Source of the DNA: CAWJMN01 sp963844055
GTDB taxonomy: Bacteria; Planctomycetota; Planctomycetia; Pirellulales; Pirellulaceae
Assembly: GCA_963844055.1 (NCBI GenBank)
Contig: CAWJMN010000001.1
Span: 3,286,001 to 3,350,000, forward strand
Length of the DNA: 64,000 nt
Direction: 5' to 3'
Shown: piece after piece, positions 23,016 through 30,956 of the stretch
Numbering within the stretch: the stretch's first letter is position 1
How the letters are laid out: each line of letters begins with the position of its first letter
Notes under the pieces: generated by a model
Told to the model about the DNA's origin: nothing
Database searches by the model: none
What the model saw: only the letters and a program-made list of their open reading frames with translations
Program-made: the position numbers and the translations under genes

Positions 23016-24425
23016 CTAACGGTCTACTTGTAAGGCATTTATCTTTCCTTGCTGAATGGCTTTGACTAACTGGGCGTGATCATCTTCCGCCTGTTTTGCG
23101 TACGAAAAGGCGAACTCTGTTACCGCCTTGGCGAACTTTTCGCCCTCCACGGTCATTCCCATATAGCTCGCAATCCCAGCAGCAGACCCCGACTTGGCGT
23201 GGGCTCGCGCCAGTGCAAAGCCACAGACTGTCACATAGTGGGACATTTCCTCTTCATCCATTAGCAAGACATCGACGCTCGCCTTCATGTCGCGCAACTG
23301 CCGAATGTAGTAATCGCGACCATCGTCGGACCTTGCCCAACCCAGAAATTGATCACTAGCGGCTTGCATGATCCGCTGGGCAGTGACGATTCGTTCTCCC
23401 TGGTTGGCAAAGCTCCAAGGAGCAAAAAAGGGAGTCCCTGTAATCCCTTGATGCTTCTGCACATAATTTGCCAGCCCCGACTCCGTCGCTTGCTTCATTT
23501 GCAACAGAAGCGGCGAGCCATCATTGGCCAAAAACAGGGCAATGCGACGGCGCAGCCCCACGCTTCCAACGCCTACCACCTTAAAGGCCGCATCCGCAAT
23601 CTCGTAATGATCAAAAAGTAAGCGGCGATCAGCCTGTAGCGACTCACGATATTTGCCAAACAGATCCGCCAGTTCCTCATGCACTTCATGCTTGTCCGGC
23701 GGATGAAAAACGAGGGGTGGACTATCCACAATCCGCAGCTTTCCTCCCACCATGGCCGCCAGACGCGGCGTTTGCCGCTCGGCCGAGCGTTTCTGCGCCA
23801 AATCAATGGCCCGCTTATGCATTCTTCGCTCGGTTTCATCGGTGGAATTCGCCAGAAGGAACTCATCCTCCAATCGAAACGATGCGATCTCTAGCGGGCT
23901 TTTCAACGCAAACTCCGCCATTCTCGCTCGGTAGGAGTTCACGGCCGCCATCGCCAGCGACTCTTGATCCGCCGCTCGAAATCCCCTTACTTGAGCTGCC
24001 ACAACCACACTGGAGGCCAGACGTTTAACATCCCATTCCCATGGAGCTACAAAGGATTCATCAAAATCATTGATGTCAAAAATCAGCCGCCGCTCCGGTG
24101 TTGCAAACCAGCCAAAGTTTTGCAAATGGCAATCACCACACGCTTGAACCAAGATGCCAGTGGTAGTCGCACCTGATAGATCGTCTGCCATTACTGATGC
24201 AGAGCCACGCAAATAGGCCAGTGCAGACACTGCCATTCGCCCATAGCGCATCGGCACCAGTTCTTCCAATCGATCCGCATTCGTTTGGGCAATCGTTCGC
24301 AGCGGATCACGATTAGGCTTCGGCGTAAACGCCGCTTGTTCAGACCGGGGAGCTTGCTCCCGTCGCTGTTTTCCCAATTCCATCCATTGTTGACGAGTTA
24401 GCATTGCATCCAGCCGTGTAGCCAT
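23016..24425 (-). CDS. DUF2252 family protein
   Basis: 469 residues matching DUF2252, a kinase-like fold family. Markers: 'LVPMRYGRMAVSALAYLRGSA', then 'GDCHLQNFGWFATPERRLIF', 'DINDFDESFVAPWEWDVKRL' and 'VGVGSVGLRR'. The HLQNFG / DINDFDE pair resembles catalytic HxD and metal-binding loops of aminoglycoside-phosphotransferase-like kinases, so a small-molecule kinase role is plausible but unproven. No signal peptide. The gene converges with putA and is 30 bases upstream of the MgtC-like gene in genome order but on the same strand, so the two could be co-transcribed with the latter first. Confidence 0.85.
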   Translation of the reverse strand: MATRLDAMLTRQQWMELGKQRREQAPRSEQAAFTPKPNRDPLRTIAQTNADRLEELVPMRYGRMAVSALAYLRGSASVMADDLSGATTTGILVQACGDCHLQNFGWFATPERRLIFDINDFDESFVAPWEWDVKRLASSVVVAAQVRGFRAADQESLAMAAVNSYRARMAEFALKSPLEIASFRLEDEFLLANSTDETERRMHKRAIDLAQKRSAERQTPRLAAMVGGKLRIVDSPPLVFHPPDKHEVHEELADLFGKYRESLQADRRLLFDHYEIADAAFKVVGVGSVGLRRRIALFLANDGSPLLLQMKQATESGLANYVQKHQGITGTPFFAPWSFANQGERIVTAQRIMQAASDQFLGWARSDDGRDYYIRQLRDMKASVDVLLMDEEEMSHYVTVCGFALARAHAKSGSAAGIASYMGMTVEGEKFAKAVTEFAFSYAKQAEDDHAQLVKAIQQGKINALQVDR

Positions 24426-24455
24426 TCAAAAGAAGAACCTTGGATACAAACACGG

Positions 24456-25016
24456 CTACTCTTTAGGCAGCTTATAGGCTTCACTTAGACGCAAAAAGGC
24501 AAACTCCACATAGCGTCCTACTACCAAGATGAGGATCGCCCCAACAAACGCCGGCAGCACAAGCTGCCAGTATCCCATTCCGCAGCCTGTCCCCAGCACG
24601 GCCGAAATCCAAATACTAGATGCGGTCGTAAGTCCGTGAATCTCTTCGCCAGTCTTAATGTGCATGATTACGCCAGCACCCAGAAAGCCGATGCCGGCTA
24701 GGATTCCCTGTACCACATGCAAGACACCATCGGTTGCCACTTTCTCTGGCCCATTGACCGCCCAGATGGCACAGACCGTGATTAGCGATGAACCCAGGGC
24801 CACCATCGCCATCACTCTCAGACCAGCCGGCTTACGATGAAGGTCCCGGTCGATCCCAATCACCGCTCCCATGATGATCGCAGCGCCTAACCTGGTGACG
24901 ACCTCGGAAAGCTGATCGATATTTTCAAACTGCATGGCGTTCACGCTCCACGAAAACATGCTGCCAGCCATAACCGGCGCACGAAAGCTGGGCGAAAACA
25001 GGGATTGGAGGCTCAT
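24456..25016 (-). CDS. MgtC/SapB family membrane protein
   Basis: 186 residues, about four transmembrane helices. The family's conserved segment is clear: 'RLGAAIIMGAVIGIDRDLHRKPAGLRVM' region, then 'ALGSSLITV', 'VVQGILAGIGFLGAGVIM' and 'IHGLTTASSIWISAVLG'. MgtC-type proteins help bacteria grow in low magnesium by affecting the F1Fo ATPase, but many members have no known role; the C-terminal soluble domain of MgtC proper is absent. A later Met in 'MQFENIDQLS' could be the true start, removing 27 residues. Confidence 0.88.
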   Translation of the reverse strand: MSLQSLFSPSFRAPVMAGSMFSWSVNAMQFENIDQLSEVVTRLGAAIIMGAVIGIDRDLHRKPAGLRVMAMVALGSSLITVCAIWAVNGPEKVATDGVLHVVQGILAGIGFLGAGVIMHIKTGEEIHGLTTASSIWISAVLGTGCGMGYWQLVLPAFVGAILILVVGRYVEFAFLRLSEAYKLPKE

Positions 25017-25098
25017 CCTGCGCCAATAACGCCTCCAACCCCTTCAACCCTACAGCTGCTCCGGGTCTCCCGCAAGCAGTGGCGAAGCTAACCAAAGC

Positions 25099-26484
25099 TT
25101 AATCCTCGGCCTTGCCATCATCACTCATTTTGACGATGCGTGGATCAAAGCGAGCCAGCACTTCTACCAGATCCTCTTGCTCACGCATGACTTGATGGAT
25201 GTCCTTATACACATCAGGCACTTCGTCCGCCCCGGCTGAAAGGATTCGCACTCCTTGAGCCTCTAGCCGCTTCTTCGTCGTTCCAAAACTGAACTGCTGA
25301 CGGGCTTGAGTACGGCTCATCTTGCGACCGGCACCATGCGACGCCGAGTCGAAACTAGCAGGATTCCCCTTTCCACGCACGACAAACGCTGGAGTAGCCA
25401 TGCTGCCTGGAATCACTCCCAGCACTCCCTTACCCGCTGGCGTAGCTCCCTTGCGATGCACGATCACCTCCCGACCTTGATGCATTTCCTTCCAGGCAAA
25501 ATTATGGTGGTTTTCAATCCCCTCCAAGATGCGCACACCCAGGGCCTTGCTCACCAATCGGTGGATCACCTCATGGTTCGCAGCAGCGTATTCCCCCATC
25601 AAATTCATAGCCGCCCAGTATTCTTGGCCCGCTTCACTTTTCATATCCAGCCATGCCAAACGGTCAAGTTGCTCAAGCGACTTAGGAAGGCGTAGTCGCG
25701 CGATACGGCTATACGTATCACAAACCGTCGCTCCCGTTCCACGACTTCCGCTATGCGAAAGTAATGCAACATACTTTCCTGGCTCTAGGTCAATGTCAGG
25801 CTGTTTCTCTTCGAGAGTCAATACACCAAACTCAACAAAGTGATTTCCTGAACCGCTTGTTCCCAGTTGCTTTCGCGCCCGATCTTTGTTCTCACGAGTC
25901 ACACGTGTGATCGTCCAATCTTCGTCAAGTACCGAATGGTCTTGTGGCTTTTCATGGGTGGAACCAATCCCAAAACGGGTCCCTTTGTCGATTGCATGCT
26001 TGTACTGATGAAAACGCGTATCCAACGTTTCCACCGGCATGTCCAAAATAGACAGCTTCATCCGGCATGCAATGTCCACTCCCACCGCATACGGCACAAC
26101 CGCTTCATGCAGGGCCAGCACGCCACCAATCGGCAAACCATAGCCAACATGCGCATCTGGCATCAGCGCAGCACCAATCGCCATTGGCAGCTGGCATGCC
26201 ACCTTCATTTGCGCATGAGCACCAAAGTCGATCTCGCTTCCCCATGTGGTATACGCGATCGGTTCCATCAAGGCTTGGGCTTCATGCTCTTGAATCTGTT
26301 TTGCCAGCGAGCCCCAAAGTGGGTCTTCCAAGTATTTGCTAGGCTCAAGAACGATCTCTTGCATCATTTTTGCAATATCGATGTCCTTGATCTTTCCGCT
26401 GTCAGCCGCATCGCGCAAAACTCCCATCGCTGCCGAAATGCACAGCTCTGGAATACCTGCCTTGCGTAAGGATTGCACGTTCAT
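25099..26484 (-). CDS. rtcB: RNA-splicing / RNA-repair ligase RtcB
   Basis: 461-residue GTP- and Mn2+-dependent ligase joining 3'-phosphate or 2',3'-cyclic phosphate ends to 5'-OH ends. Active-site motifs are all present: 'DAHVGYGLPIGGVLA', 'AVGVDIACRM' (Asp, Cys metal ligands), 'GSGNHFVEFG', 'LSHSGSRGTG', 'NHHNFAWKE', and the guanylylated His in 'ASHGAGRKMSR'. In bacteria RtcB repairs tRNAs and rRNA cut by stress nucleases and is often in one operon with Ro60 and Y RNA; here Ro60 is about 18 kb away on the same strand. No RtcA cyclase or sigma-54-type RtcR activator is seen beside it. The gene is 82 bases upstream of the MgtC-like gene. Confidence 0.96.
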   Translation of the reverse strand: MNVQSLRKAGIPELCISAAMGVLRDAADSGKIKDIDIAKMMQEIVLEPSKYLEDPLWGSLAKQIQEHEAQALMEPIAYTTWGSEIDFGAHAQMKVACQLPMAIGAALMPDAHVGYGLPIGGVLALHEAVVPYAVGVDIACRMKLSILDMPVETLDTRFHQYKHAIDKGTRFGIGSTHEKPQDHSVLDEDWTITRVTRENKDRARKQLGTSGSGNHFVEFGVLTLEEKQPDIDLEPGKYVALLSHSGSRGTGATVCDTYSRIARLRLPKSLEQLDRLAWLDMKSEAGQEYWAAMNLMGEYAAANHEVIHRLVSKALGVRILEGIENHHNFAWKEMHQGREVIVHRKGATPAGKGVLGVIPGSMATPAFVVRGKGNPASFDSASHGAGRKMSRTQARQQFSFGTTKKRLEAQGVRILSAGADEVPDVYKDIHQVMREQEDLVEVLARFDPRIVKMSDDGKAED

Positions 26485-26834
26485 AACTAACCTTGATCGT
26501 TCACTCAGATGGAAGCCTTGGGTTATTCCGCACCTACAAGCACGCGGCCAGCCCCGGTCCGTAATCTAATTTCTACTGCTTCCAAGGAGGAAGGACGCTC
26601 CCAAAGGTTCGCCCTTTTACCTACCGATTCTTCTGCCTACCACTGCCAATACAAAGCGGAATATTCGATACTTACCCGGAATCCGCAGCTAATGCGGGCC
26701 AAATCGCCCATAAAACTTCGCAAATTCCTTGACGACAAGGGGTGCAAGAGTCAGAATTTAACCAATCTGTCGATTGGGCTTTGATTTCACCCTAGTTCCG
26801 GAAGAGGTTCCTCTTCCTCGCCCACCTGCTACTT
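26485..26834. other. Intergenic region between rtcB and a divergent gene
   Basis: 350 bases that should hold the rtcB promoter. No sigma-54-type TGGCAC-N5-TTGC element was found on the rtcB strand, unlike the enterobacterial rtcBA operon. Confidence 0.5.
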
Positions 26835-27359
26835 ATGTTTTTTACCCGGTTAAGTACGCTCGCACTCCCCACACGGCGGTCGCAACTTGTTGCGGCAGCG
26901 GTGTTTGTGGTTTGCTGCGCGTTGCTCGGGTGGAGCCAAGTACAGGCCGGCTGCGGCGATTACGTCTTTGTTCGCGATGCTCAAGGTCGCCTCGTGCCAG
27001 CCGCTTCGCGAATGCACGGGCATCAGCACGCCTGCCCCGGCGGAAACTGCGGTCAAGACCAAGCCGGCAGCTTGCCCAGCGCTTTGGCTAAGCAAGCCAG
27101 CACGCCACTCGGCGGACAGCAACCCGCCAAACGTGGTTGCCAAGGTCCATTTTGTAATGGGGGCCCTCAACTGCCGTTTGTTCCCTTTGCTCCCGCGCCT
27201 GTCCCAAACTCATCAGCTCGTTCATTTGCCGCTCTAGTCGGAGGTCCACAAGACGCCGGCGCAGCTTCGCTTGCAGGCGAAACCTTGCGCCACTCCCGTC
27301 AATTGCTGGCCGTCATTCACGCTCCCCAAGACATCTTTGAACCTCCACGGCTTTCTTAA
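26835..27359 (+). CDS. Exported Cys-containing protein of unknown function
   Basis: 174 residues with an N-terminal signal peptide ('LVAAAVFVVCCALLGWSQVQA'). The mature part starts 'GCGDYVFVRDAQGRL' and contains 'HACPGGNC' and 'CQGPFCNGGPQLP', a short Cys-Gly-Pro-rich motif also met in planctomycete exported proteins. No enzyme domain is visible. It could be a small cell-surface protein stabilised by disulfides. The coding potential is supported by the signal peptide and by three-base periodicity of the Cys motif, but homology should be checked. Confidence 0.65.
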   Translation: MFFTRLSTLALPTRRSQLVAAAVFVVCCALLGWSQVQAGCGDYVFVRDAQGRLVPAASRMHGHQHACPGGNCGQDQAGSLPSALAKQASTPLGGQQPAKRGCQGPFCNGGPQLPFVPFAPAPVPNSSARSFAALVGGPQDAGAASLAGETLRHSRQLLAVIHAPQDIFEPPRLS

Positions 27360-27680
27360 GCTGCTCCCTTCGGATGGCTCAGGTTCCACCCTGGCCTACC
27401 TATCTTTTTGAGGTTTGTCGTCGCGGTAACTTCCTGCCTAGCAGGCTGGTTGCCAAGTTTGTTGCTGCCAGAACTGGGCAAGCATGGCTAAGACGTTTCG
27501 CATGGCTTTAATTCCATACCATCCTTCCATGCGCTAGGTCATTTGCTTTGCTACCAATAGGGCAGGGGCCTTGCCGTTGCAAGTGCCTCGCCAGAGATAA
27601 AGCGTGCCACAGGAGAAAGCCCCTGCGGTTCTGCTGCTTGTCATTTTTCAGATATTCATTCTTTCGTAGGATTTGTTCGA
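27360..27680. other. Intergenic region upstream of the DUF1559 gene
   Basis: 321 bases with no gene. TTTCTTTCG-type AT-rich sequence just before 27681 may be promoter; no clear element was identified. Confidence 0.5.
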
Positions 27681-28637
27681 ATGTCACGTAAACACTCGGG
27701 TTTCACGCTGGTGGAACTACTCGTTGTGATTGCCATCATTGGCGTTTTGGTTGCGCTACTGTTACCTGCAGTACAAATGGCTCGCGAATCCGCACGGCGG
27801 GCACAGTGCAGCAACAATCTCCGGCAATTGAGCCTGGCGACGCACATGTACCATGATGCGCACAAGTGCTTGCCCCCGGGATACACGAGCACCACCAACT
27901 TTTCCACTCATGCCTACCTGCTTCCATTCCTTGAGCAGGATGCACTGCAAAAGATGATCAACTTCTCGGTGAAGTGGAACGATCCACTCAATGTCGCTCC
28001 CATCGCCAAGAAGGTCCCGGGCTTTATCTGCCCGTCAGACCCGCAATCCCAAACGCCTATTGGCTGGGCTGGCAATAACTACCGTGCATGCCAGGGAAGT
28101 GGCATCCTTCATGGACTTCCTTCCACCGTTTCCAGCGATCCCAACTACAACTTTCCTGGTCCGAATGGTGTCTTCTTCTTAGACAGCGGCACCACCTTCG
28201 GCGAGATCATCGACGGTACTTCCAACACCGCCTGTTTCAGCGAACACACCAAGGGCGATAGCAACAATGGTCTTGCCAGCAAGTCGGACACCTTCTGGCC
28301 CAAGACTTATCCAAACACCCCTGACGAAGCGGTTGCTCAGTGCGAATCGATCGACTGGCAAGACTTGCAATACCAGCGAGTGTCAGACGTCGGCACACCT
28401 TGGCTTCAAGGTTATCACTCGACCACGGTTTACCACCATGTTTCGCTTCCCAACAAGCGTTCCTGCATGTTTCCTCCTGGTCGTATTAGCGTAACCGCCA
28501 AGAGCGCCCACCCCAACGGCGTTCAAGTGGCCATGTGCGACGGTGGAGTTCGTTTTGTAGCCAATAATGTGAACATCTACACCTGGCGTGCGATTGGATC
28601 GCGCCACGGCGGCGAAGTCACCGACAACAACTGGTAA
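27681..28637 (+). CDS. DUF1559 protein with type IV pilin-like N-terminus
   Basis: 318 residues. The N-terminus 'RKHSGFTLVELLVVIAIIGV' is a prepilin/pseudopilin signal cut before Phe by a prepilin peptidase. It is followed by 'LLPAVQMARESARRAQCSNN', 'LRQLSLATHMYHDAHK' and the C-terminal 'SAHPNGVQVAMCDGGVRFV', all hallmarks of the DUF1559 family, which is heavily expanded in planctomycetes. The protein is probably exported to the periplasm or surface by a type II secretion-like system; function is otherwise unknown. A small lipoprotein gene follows at 63 bases and a DUF-free AhpD-like gene after that, likely one operon. Confidence 0.93.
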   Translation: MSRKHSGFTLVELLVVIAIIGVLVALLLPAVQMARESARRAQCSNNLRQLSLATHMYHDAHKCLPPGYTSTTNFSTHAYLLPFLEQDALQKMINFSVKWNDPLNVAPIAKKVPGFICPSDPQSQTPIGWAGNNYRACQGSGILHGLPSTVSSDPNYNFPGPNGVFFLDSGTTFGEIIDGTSNTACFSEHTKGDSNNGLASKSDTFWPKTYPNTPDEAVAQCESIDWQDLQYQRVSDVGTPWLQGYHSTTVYHHVSLPNKRSCMFPPGRISVTAKSAHPNGVQVAMCDGGVRFVANNVNIYTWRAIGSRHGGEVTDNNW

Positions 28638-28700
28638 GACCGCCGGTCGAAAGCCGTGCGAATCCCCTCAAAACACTTCAAACACCAGGAACGACCACTT

Positions 28701-29108
28701 ATGTCCTATCAAACCCTTTCAATACGCTTTGCTTGTTCGCTATCGTTGCTTTTTGCGATGGCCATCGTCTTCACAGGCTGCAGTGGGAACCACACGCCCC
28801 CTGCGGTCGCTAATTCGGACAAGGCCCTTGAATCCCTAAAGACCACTCTTGATAGTTGGCAAGCCGGCGCCACGCCAGATGCACTTCGCAAAGCAAAGCC
28901 AACCATCCTGGCTGCAGATGATGATTGGCAAGCGGGTGTTCGCCTTGTGAAGTACGAAGTGAGCACAACGCCGCAAACGGCTGGAACGGCACAATCGATT
29001 CCCGTAGTCCTCGACCTTGAAGGCCCTGCCGGTACACAGCGCAAAGCAGTCAACTACATCGTCAATACCAACCCGATCCTTTCCGTCGTTCGGCAAGAGC
29101 AAGAATAG
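28701..29108 (+). CDS. Small lipoprotein following the DUF1559 gene
   Basis: 135 residues with a lipoprotein signal: hydrophobic 'LSLLFAMAIVFTGCSG' where Cys would be lipidated. The mature part is small and beta-rich ('DDDWQAGVRLVKYEVSTTPQ', 'IPVVLDLEGPAGTQRKAVNY'). Short lipoproteins of this kind commonly sit directly after DUF1559 genes in planctomycetes, suggesting a shared role, perhaps as an assembly factor. The ATG at 28701 is chosen over an earlier GTG at 28656 because it begins the signal peptide. Confidence 0.78.
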   Translation: MSYQTLSIRFACSLSLLFAMAIVFTGCSGNHTPPAVANSDKALESLKTTLDSWQAGATPDALRKAKPTILAADDDWQAGVRLVKYEVSTTPQTAGTAQSIPVVLDLEGPAGTQRKAVNYIVNTNPILSVVRQEQE

Positions 29109-29169
29109 TCGTTTGGTAGCACTTTCATCTCCACGGCACGCCTGTCTTCAAACCCTTTTTAGGCCGATC

Positions 29170-30456
29170 ATGAAACAACTTCTTTCCTCCATGGGCTTGG
29201 TCACTGCCATTTCCCTAGCGGCGTTTGGCACAACCGGCGCTCAAGAATCCAACAAGCCAAAACCGATCCCGGCATCACGCCCCGCGATGAAGCAGGCCCT
29301 TGACGACCTAAAAACTCGCCAGCCTCGCCTCCCTTTGCCTGCTCCCAGCGAAGACGACAAATCCAGTGGTGATCAGCGACGGCTCGTCAACAATGGCCGG
29401 ATGCGGCAGCTTTACTTGGGTGACCTATTCCCTCGTAGCGCCGGTACGCGAGAAAAAGATCCCAACATGACACTCGACAACGCGTTCACGGTGGAGTTCT
29501 TTTGGATTGCCTCCCGCGTGAACAACTGCCACTACTGTCTTGGTCATCAAGAGAACAAGCTGATTGCCGCGGGCCGTACCGAAGATCGGATTGCAGCCTT
29601 GGATTGCGATTGGTCGCAATTTAATGATGAAGAGCGTGCTGCATTTGCATTCGCTCGCAAGCTGACCTACGAACCCCACCGCATTAGTCCGGCTGATCTT
29701 GCAGCACTAGAAAAGCACTACAAGCCGTTACAGGTTTTAGAGATCTGCTTTTTGGTCGCCGGCTACAACAGCACCAATCGTTGGACGGATGGAATGGGAA
29801 TTCCCCAGGAAGACCACCGCACCTTTGTCACCGAGACACCGCAGAAGTATCAAACGCTCCCATCGCAAGTCGCCCCTATGGGTCCCCTTGATCGTGGGCC
29901 TCTTGAACCTCGCAGCGAAGTTGAGGCGCGATTGGTCGCCTGCAAATCTCGCAAGGCCATACTGCCATTGGTCTCCGAGGCTGAGGCTCGTAAGATTCTA
30001 GACGACAGCTCAAACCAGCCTGTTCCACAGTGGGTTCGTCTGCTTGCCAACTTCCCCATCTCCGGTAAATCACGGATCGAGGGAGTCATTGCTTCTCGCA
30101 CCAAGGGGAACATTTCGCCACAGCTCAAGGCGCAGATTGACTGGGTCGCTGCACGTCAGGATCGAGCCTGGTACGCCTTGGCTGATGCTCACGCCCGGCT
30201 TCACAAGCTGGGACTTACCGATGATCAAATCTTTGCACTGGATGGCGATCGCAAACAATTGTCGGACGCAGACCAGGCCGCGTTGCATGTCGCCCAAAAG
30301 TTGACAGCAACTCCCCAGGTCATCACCGACGCCGACATTGCTCCACTTCGCAAACACTTTAAAGACGCTCAGGTTGCCGAAGTGGTCTATTACATTACGC
30401 AGGCTGCATTCTTTAATCGCGTTACAGAACCCGCGCAACTTCCAGCAGAGCAGTAG
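29170..30456 (+). CDS. Exported double AhpD/carboxymuconolactone decarboxylase-like protein
   Basis: 428 residues with a signal peptide ('QLLSSMGLVTAISLAAFGT'). Two AhpD-like helical units follow. The first (about 110-220) keeps the redox motif in 'NNCHYCLGHQENKLI' (C-x-x-C plus His), as in alkylhydroperoxidase AhpD. The second (about 300-420, 'AWYALADAHARLHKLG') matches in length and in 'LRKHFKDAQVAEVVYYITQ' but has lost both cysteines. A peroxidase or thiol-redox role in the periplasm is plausible; the second unit may be structural. The frame is open upstream to 29017, but the ATG at 29170 follows an in-frame region that overlaps the lipoprotein gene. A strong terminator follows. Confidence 0.8.
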   Translation: MKQLLSSMGLVTAISLAAFGTTGAQESNKPKPIPASRPAMKQALDDLKTRQPRLPLPAPSEDDKSSGDQRRLVNNGRMRQLYLGDLFPRSAGTREKDPNMTLDNAFTVEFFWIASRVNNCHYCLGHQENKLIAAGRTEDRIAALDCDWSQFNDEERAAFAFARKLTYEPHRISPADLAALEKHYKPLQVLEICFLVAGYNSTNRWTDGMGIPQEDHRTFVTETPQKYQTLPSQVAPMGPLDRGPLEPRSEVEARLVACKSRKAILPLVSEAEARKILDDSSNQPVPQWVRLLANFPISGKSRIEGVIASRTKGNISPQLKAQIDWVAARQDRAWYALADAHARLHKLGLTDDQIFALDGDRKQLSDADQAALHVAQKLTATPQVITDADIAPLRKHFKDAQVAEVVYYITQAAFFNRVTEPAQLPAEQ

Positions 30457-30492
30457 TCCTGTCCTTGGTGGATTGCCAGCTGATTTCTCAAT

Positions 30493-30529
30493 CGGGCTCT
30501 AGGCGTTGGCCTAGGGCCCGATTTTTTTA
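30493..30529 (+). terminator. Rho-independent terminator
   Basis: CGGGCtCTAGGC-GTTG-GCCTAGgGCCCG followed by ATTTTTTTA, 36 bases after the AhpD-like stop. Strong, plus-strand. Confidence 0.92.
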
Positions 30530-30956
30530 TTGGCCTGCCAGTTCCAGTCGTGCACTCCAAAACCGACAGTTCGTCGTCTTATATTCTGACGTTCTTACTA
30601 TGTCAATTTTTCGCATGAGCATCTAACAGCCAGAAGCTTCCTAATCATTTTTTAACACCCGCACAGGTCAAACCATCCCCCCATAGCAACGGAGACTCAC
30701 GACCGGCAACTGTCTTTCATGCCCGTTCCTATAAACAAGCCTTTTGCGGGATGGCGCATGGCCGTTGAGATGGGCTCCCGCCAGCATGAAAATTGACTCT
30801 AACTTCCGCTGGTTGCATTCCTCACGTAACTTCCTCCATAGATCAAGCCTCACCGATACGAGTTTTGCCACCAGTCTAAGAACGTCTCTCGTAAAGCAAG
30901 AACTCGATTCGCAATCCCAACACCCAGGTGATTGCGTCAAAATGGAGTGATGGCTT
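30530..30956. other. Intergenic region upstream of the kinase gene
   Basis: 427 bases without a recognisable gene; the promoter of the kinase is expected here. Confidence 0.5.

Noticed and set aside
30493..30529. Riboswitch or attenuator before the kinase gene
   Set aside because: It is a simple terminator placed directly after the AhpD-like gene.
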